In this document: positions 59,477 to 64,000 of the stretch, piece by piece
Position numbering within the stretch: position 1 is the stretch's first letter
Layout: each line of letters starts with the position of its first letter
Position numbers and translations under genes: made by a program
Notes under the pieces: model-generated
Told to the model about the DNA's origin: nothing
What the model saw: only the letters and a program-made list of their open reading frames with translations
Database searches by the model: none
Assembly: GCF_050003625.1 (NCBI RefSeq)
Contig: NC_134401.1
Coordinates: 94,714,852 to 94,778,851 of the forward strand
DNA: 64,000 bases
Direction: 5' to 3'
Source: Haematobia irritans
Taxonomy: Eukaryota; Arthropoda; Insecta; Diptera; Muscidae

Positions 59477-60399
59477 AAAGTTTTTTTTTTGTTTTTTTTT
59501 TTTTTACATATATTCCAGATATGTTCGGAAGATTCCGAAAAAATGTTCAACATTACATTGTACTATATTAAATTTTGAACTGTAAAATGTGTCTTATTAA
59601 AGACCTAAAGTCAGAAAAGAACAGTGTTTGATATAAACGAAATGGACCGTGTTGTTGTTTCAAAAATAACTTTTTTTATTGAAAAAATAAAAATTTTGTA
59701 ACAAACGATTTTTTTTTGGTGATAAAAGTTTAAAATTTTCGAAGCAATTCAAAAAATTCTAACAAAAGAAAAACGTTTTCGGTACACGTTTTCCAAACGT
59801 TTTTTTTCTTTGCGTGTATAAGAAAAAATTGTCAAATTTTATTTCTATAGCAAGTTTTCTCAAAAATTTTTTTCTTACTGATGATCACTGATACTCACTG
59901 CTATAAAAATGTATTTATTACTATAGAAATATTTTTTTTCTATATAAAATTTAGTCAAAATTTCGTTTCTATAGAATATTTTGTAAAATTTTATTTCTAT
60001 AGAAAATTTTGCAAAATTTTGTTTGCTACACATTTTTTTTAAATTGTATTTTTATTGAAAATTTTTTAAACTTTTCTTTTCTATAAAAAATTTTGCCAAA
60101 TTTTATTTCTATAAATTTTTTTTTTTTTTTCTTAAAATATAATTATTAAATTATTGTGTAAAATGAATTCATTCAAACAATAAAAATAGTATAGAAAAAA
60201 AAAAAATAAAATAAAAAAAATTTTATTTCTATATATTTGGTAACAATTTGATTTCTATAGAACATTTTGCCAAAATTTTATTTCTATAGAAAATTTAGTC
60301 AAAATTTTGTTTCTGTAGAAAATTTTGCAAAATTTTATTTCTATAAAATTTTGCAAAATTTTATTTACTAGACAAACAGTTTTCCAAAATTGTATGCTC

Positions 60400-60645
60400 A
60401 CTGATACTCACTGCTAAGTCGAAAACTTGTAGAAATGACTCAAATTTTCAAATTTTTCAATGAATGAATCATAAATGCATTTTTGCGAAATTGTCTAAAC
60501 AATTATAAATATTTCCCAAATATTGCCCGAGATTTTGTAGAAGTCTGATTTGAGATTTTATCAAAATGTAGATCTAAATACAAAGTTGTGCAGAGTATAT
60601 TATAATCGGCCCGCCCGACTTTAGACTTTCCTTGCATTTTTATTT
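60400..60645 (+). mobile_element. Family B tail fragment inside H
   Basis: Contains the B interior (CACTGCTAAGTCGAAAACTTG) and the hairpin end (AATCGGCCCGCCCGACTTTAG, TTTCCTTG). Internal units are gone; a second degraded B piece follows to about 60830. Confidence 0.65.
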
Positions 60646-61428
60646 TTTTTTTAAATTGTGTTACGTCCCATAACGTTAGATTTAAATTTTAAGTACATAG
60701 ATTTTGTAGAAGTATATACATCGATTCAGATTCAAATTCATGCATATGGGAATATAAACCTTTATATAGCTCGCAACAAATTTAAAGAATTTGAGATAGT
60801 ATCAATAATTTTGGTTCACAAATACATATACTGTTGGTATCTTCTCATATTATGATGGGTATTTATATCATTATTTTATTTATTAAACATTGCCATAAAT
60901 TTGAAATATAGAGTTCAATTGGCATCTAATGTGAAATTAAGACCTTTTTTTGCACACATAAATAAATACGATACTTTATATCGATCCACTTACGGTACCC
61001 CCACAATAGAACTACAAATTAGTGGTATTAAATAAAATGAGATTTAATTATATTACCCGGAGTCGACTCCGGAGTCGGAGTAGAGCTGATGAAAAATGCT
61101 GGAGTCGGAGTCGAGCAAAATTGGCTCGACTCCACAGCCCTGGGTATTATAAGTTAAGGCATATGTTTGCAACATCCAGAGGGAGACGAGATAGACATAT
61201 GGTGTTTTTGGCAATGATGCCCTGAACCGATCTAGCCACTTCAGTCTGTCCGTCTGTCTGTGCTCAATGTATAGGTCGCAGCTTTAGTCCAATCGACATC
61301 AAATTTGGCAATAGTTTGCGTTTTGGGGGTCAGAACAGAACCCTCCTATATATATCTTTAGCCCGATATGCACTTATATGGCTCCAGAAGCCAGAGGTTT
61401 ACTTTGATTTAAGTGAAATTTTGCATAC

Positions 61429-62045
61429 ACTGAAAAAAATATTGACCTAATATGGAAGATTATGCAACTTAAATTGTAGGACTCGAAATTTACACAATGC
61501 TAAGGACAAAATTCTTTAAAATAATGACATTTTAATTAAAAGAAAGTTTATAATCCTTGCTTCAAAAATTTTTTTCATTAAATTTAGGACACAAATCTTG
61601 AAATTTTGCGTCTCTGCTGAAGTTGTAGATCTTTGAATTAAGGCAAATGTTCCTTAAAATAAAGAAAAACATTTTTAATTTAAAGAAATCGTCTTTAACT
61701 CAACTGACATACTGAATTTTTAAATTTAAGATAAAAAACTTCAAATATAGGCTAAGAATTATTTTAAGGAATTAAGAAAACAGTTTTTACTTTGAAGTAC
61801 TTGGCATAATTTGGATTTTGAAACTGGAATTTGTTTGTACATGAATACCTTTATTAATATATCGCAAACAGAGAATAAAAATTCGATGAATGAGATCTGT
61901 ACCAATTATAATTTTATCGATCCTAGATTTAAAGCCTGGGAGGTCTGTAAAAAATGTCTTTATTTTAAAGAAGCCGCATCTTTGGCTCGGAATCCTTAAA
62001 GGAAGGTCAAAATCTTTGGATCCAAGTAAACTTTTTTTTGAGTGG
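61429..62045 (+). mobile_element. Element I2
   Basis: The left end CACTGAAAAAAATATTG follows TA; right end AACTTTTTTTTGAGTG. Close relative of I1 throughout. Inserted in a family B unit (TTTTGCATA / GAGGGAGTACAATT); the duplication is imperfect. Confidence 0.8.
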
Positions 62046-62327
62046 AGGGAGTACAATTAAGATTCTTACTGTGCGTGGTAAATATGATTGAAATCGGTTC
62101 AGATATATATAGATGCTATATATATCCTTCGCCCGATTTACACTCATACGACCACAGAGGACAAAGTTTTACCCCGATTTACTGCCGGGGCATTAGCCGA
62201 TTTAAATGTTGAGTCTAGAGATTTTATAGAAGTCTGAAAACATTTGGTCCAATCTTCTTATTCTTATTTGAATATATGGGAACATATACCTTTATAGCAG
62301 CCAAGAAATTTGGAGAATTAGAGATTT

Positions 62328-62708
62328 AAGGTTGGCTGATAAGTCCCCGTTCTAACAAAGAAAAACACATTTTTTTTTTGTCAAAATTCGTTTTTATTAT
62401 TCAACATAGTTCCCTTCAAGAGCGATACAACGAGTATAACGACCTTCCAACTTTTTGATACCATTTTGGTAGTACTCCTTCGGTTTTGCCTCAAAATAGG
62501 CCTCAGTTTCGGCGATCACCTCTTCATTGCAGTCAAATTTTTTCCCTGCGAGCATCCTTTTGAGGTCTGAGAACAAGAAAAATTCGCTGAGGGCCAGATC
62601 TGGAGAATACGGTGGGTTGGGAAACAATTCGAAGCCCAATTCATGAATTTTTGCCATCATTCTCAATGACTTGTGGCACGGTGCGTTGTCTTGGTGGAAC
62701 AACACTTT
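62328..62708 (-). mobile_element. mariner copy 3, 3' part, joined to family A
   Basis: The inverted repeat at the left (AGGTTGGCTGATAAGTCCCC, first bases decayed) follows TTTA. The minus strand encodes the C-terminal transposase part in one clean frame (HQDNAPCHKSLRMMAKIHEL to EGNYVE). The third catalytic Asp is replaced by Glu (LALSEFF instead of the family's PSD). At 62708 it is interrupted by a family A element at the same mariner position as copy 1. The rest lies beyond the window. Confidence 0.9.
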
Positions 62709-63593
62709 TTTATACCCTCCACCATAGGATGGGGGTATATTAACTTTGTCATTCCGTTTGTAACACATCGAAATATTGCTCTAAGACCCCATAAAGTATA
62801 TATATTCTGGGTCGATCTGAGCATGTCCGTCCGTCCGTCCGTCCGTCTGTTGAAATCACGCTAACTTCCGAACGAAACAAGCTATCGACTTGAAACTTGG
62901 CACGAGTAGTTGTTATTGATGTAGGTCAGATGGTATTGCAAACGGGCCATATCGGTCCACTTTTACGTATAGCCCCCATATAAAGGGACCACCAAATTTG
63001 GCTTCCGAGGCCTCTAAGAGAAGCAAATTTCATCCGATCCGGCTGAAATTTGGTACATGGTGTTAGTATATGGTCTCTAATAACCATGCAAAAATTGGTT
63101 CACATCGGTCCATAATTATATATAGCCCCCATATAAACCGATCCCCCAATTTGGCTTGCGGAGCCTCTAAGAGAAGCAAATTTCATCCGATCCGGCTGAA
63201 ATTTGGTACATGGTGTTAGTATATGGTCTCTAACAACCATGCAAAAATTGGTCCATATCGGTCCACTTTTACGTATAGCCTCCATATAAACGGACCCCCA
63301 AATTTGGCTTGCGATTGCTCTAAGAGAAGCAAATTTCATCCGATCCGGCTGAAATTTGGTACATGGTGTTAGTATATGGTCTCTAACAACCATGCAGAAA
63401 TTGGTCCATATCGGTCCACTTTTACGTATAGCCCCCATATAAACGGACCCCCAAATTTGGCTTGCGATTGCTCTAAGAGAAGCAAATTTCATCCGATCCG
63501 GCTGAAATTTGGTACATGGTGTTAGTATATGATCTCTAACAATCATGCAGAAATTGGTCCATATCGGTCCATAATTACATATAGCCCCCATAC
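62709..63593 (+). mobile_element. Family A element A13, continues past J
   Basis: Clean head (TATACCCTCCACCATAGGATGG, CCGTCCGTCCGTCCGTCTG) and five 153-bp units with high mutual identity. Broken at CCCCCATA by element J. Confidence 0.88.
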
Positions 63594-64000
63594 ACTGGTA
63601 GAAAAAGTTTCGTTAATACGATGAATTTCTACGTTTTATTAACGAAATTCTTCATTAAAAGTCAGCCAACGTAGCATTTCGTTATAACAACGTAATTTTA
63701 CGTTATATTTACGAAATCCTTTACGGAATATATTTCGTAGTATTAACGAAGAATTACGTTGCTATTACGTAGCCTTTTCGTTGTATTAACGAATATTATT
63801 CGTTGTATGAATGAAATTTATTCATTGTATGGATGCAGCTTATACGTTGTATGAACGAAAATCATTCATTGTATTAATGAAACCCAACCAATTATTGCAT
63901 TTGAGTGTAGTTATTGGTAGTGTATTATTTTGTGTTAAGATCTTTGAAATAGGTTTTATATTCTGGTACAGTAGGAGATAATATTTATTGATAAATTAAG
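63594..64000 (+). mobile_element. Element J (left part), CGTTGTAT-tiled
   Basis: Begins CACTGGTAGAAAAAGTTTCG after TA (family A ...CCCCATA). 63600-63890 repeats TTAACGAA, CGTTGTAT, ATTCGTT and ATTCATTGTAT with their complements about every 15-25 bp. The right end is beyond the window. Confidence 0.65.

Larger units (their letters stand above)
58902..59816. mobile_element. Element F3, inverted, with divergent tRNA-like pair
   Basis: Ends CACACACAAAAATAATTC and (reversed) CACGCAAAGAAAAAAAACG; TA at 58900-58901 and 59817-59818. tRNA-like segments: 59220-59291 minus (Val-like) and 59405-59476 plus (SINE-head type). Same core as F1, F2, E1 and E3. Confidence 0.88.
57997..61142. mobile_element. 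Element H: hAT-like, 3.1 kb with nested repeats
   Basis: Ends CAGGGCTGTGGAGCCGGAGT and (reversed) CAGGGCTGTGGAGTCGAGCC, with the perfect 8-bp duplication GGTATTAT at 57989-57996 and 61143-61150. Both ends continue with GGAGTCGGAGTC repeats. The interior is minisatellite (58385-58880, 59825-60385), F3 (58902-59816) and B tail fragments (60400-60645). No hAT transposase is seen. Confidence 0.9.
57961..62327 (+). mobile_element. Family B element B5, split by hAT-like H and by I2
   Basis: Head TATACCCTGCGCCACACTGTG, then H inserted in the first 35 bp (57997-61142), then the remaining head (GGCATATGTTTGCAACATCC, CTGTCCGTCTGTCTGTG), one unit, I2 (61429-62045), more unit sequence, cut by mariner copy 3. 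Confidence 0.8.

Noticed and set aside
57608..64000. Further exons of gene B
   Set aside because: I looked for ABCG motifs (Q-loop QDD, SGGE, DEPT) on the plus strand and found none before the window end.

Overview
The window looks like chromosomal DNA of a higher (calyptrate, probably muscid) fly. It is AT-rich, has spliced genes with long introns, and is filled with transposon remnants. The best taxonomic hint is three damaged mariner copies whose termini and transposase reading closely match Himar1, the mariner of the horn fly Haematobia irritans. I therefore favour Haematobia or a close relative such as Stomoxys, as an inference only.

Only two genes can be supported, both on the + strand and both ABCG-type (white/ABCG1-like) half-transporters lying in tandem. 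Gene A enters the window with its beginning missing. Its exons are 361-696, 977-1215, 13613-13851, 22631-22799, 25368-25624 and 32956-33378 (stop at 33376-33378). They run from the Q-loop through the ABC signature, Walker B and H-loop to the membrane domain. Gene B starts at 48975. Its exons 48975-49110 and 57493-57607 (Walker A) are visible and the rest lies beyond the right edge. The splice phase at the end of gene B's second exon is the one gene A's first visible exon needs, so the two share an exon plan.

Everything else is nested repeats. (1) Helentron/DINE-1-like non-autonomous elements fall in at least four diverged families (here A, B, U, V). They have subterminal inverted repeats, a GTCY microsatellite, a terminal hairpin (seen in A and B) and a central tandem array whose unit is 153 bp in all four. 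(2) A 29-bp minisatellite built on TTTCTATAGAAA sits inside family A. (3) A tRNA-headed SINE of about 340 bp has 11-14 bp target duplications. (4) There are three Himar1-like mariners. (5) Two hAT-like elements have 8-bp target duplications. (6) Many non-autonomous DNA elements (E, F, G, I, J, K, L, M, N, Q, Y) mostly have A-rich CAC or CCC termini and 2-bp target duplications. Most repeat a short element-specific word and its reverse complement through their length, and several carry tRNA-like modules.

Layout: 1-33378 gene A with TE-filled introns; 33379-48974 intergenic repeats; 48975-64000 5' part of gene B with TE-filled introns. The most unusual material is the fixed 153-bp unit shared by diverged families, and the word-tiled elements, two of which (E and F) share one divergent tRNA-like cassette but have different ends.
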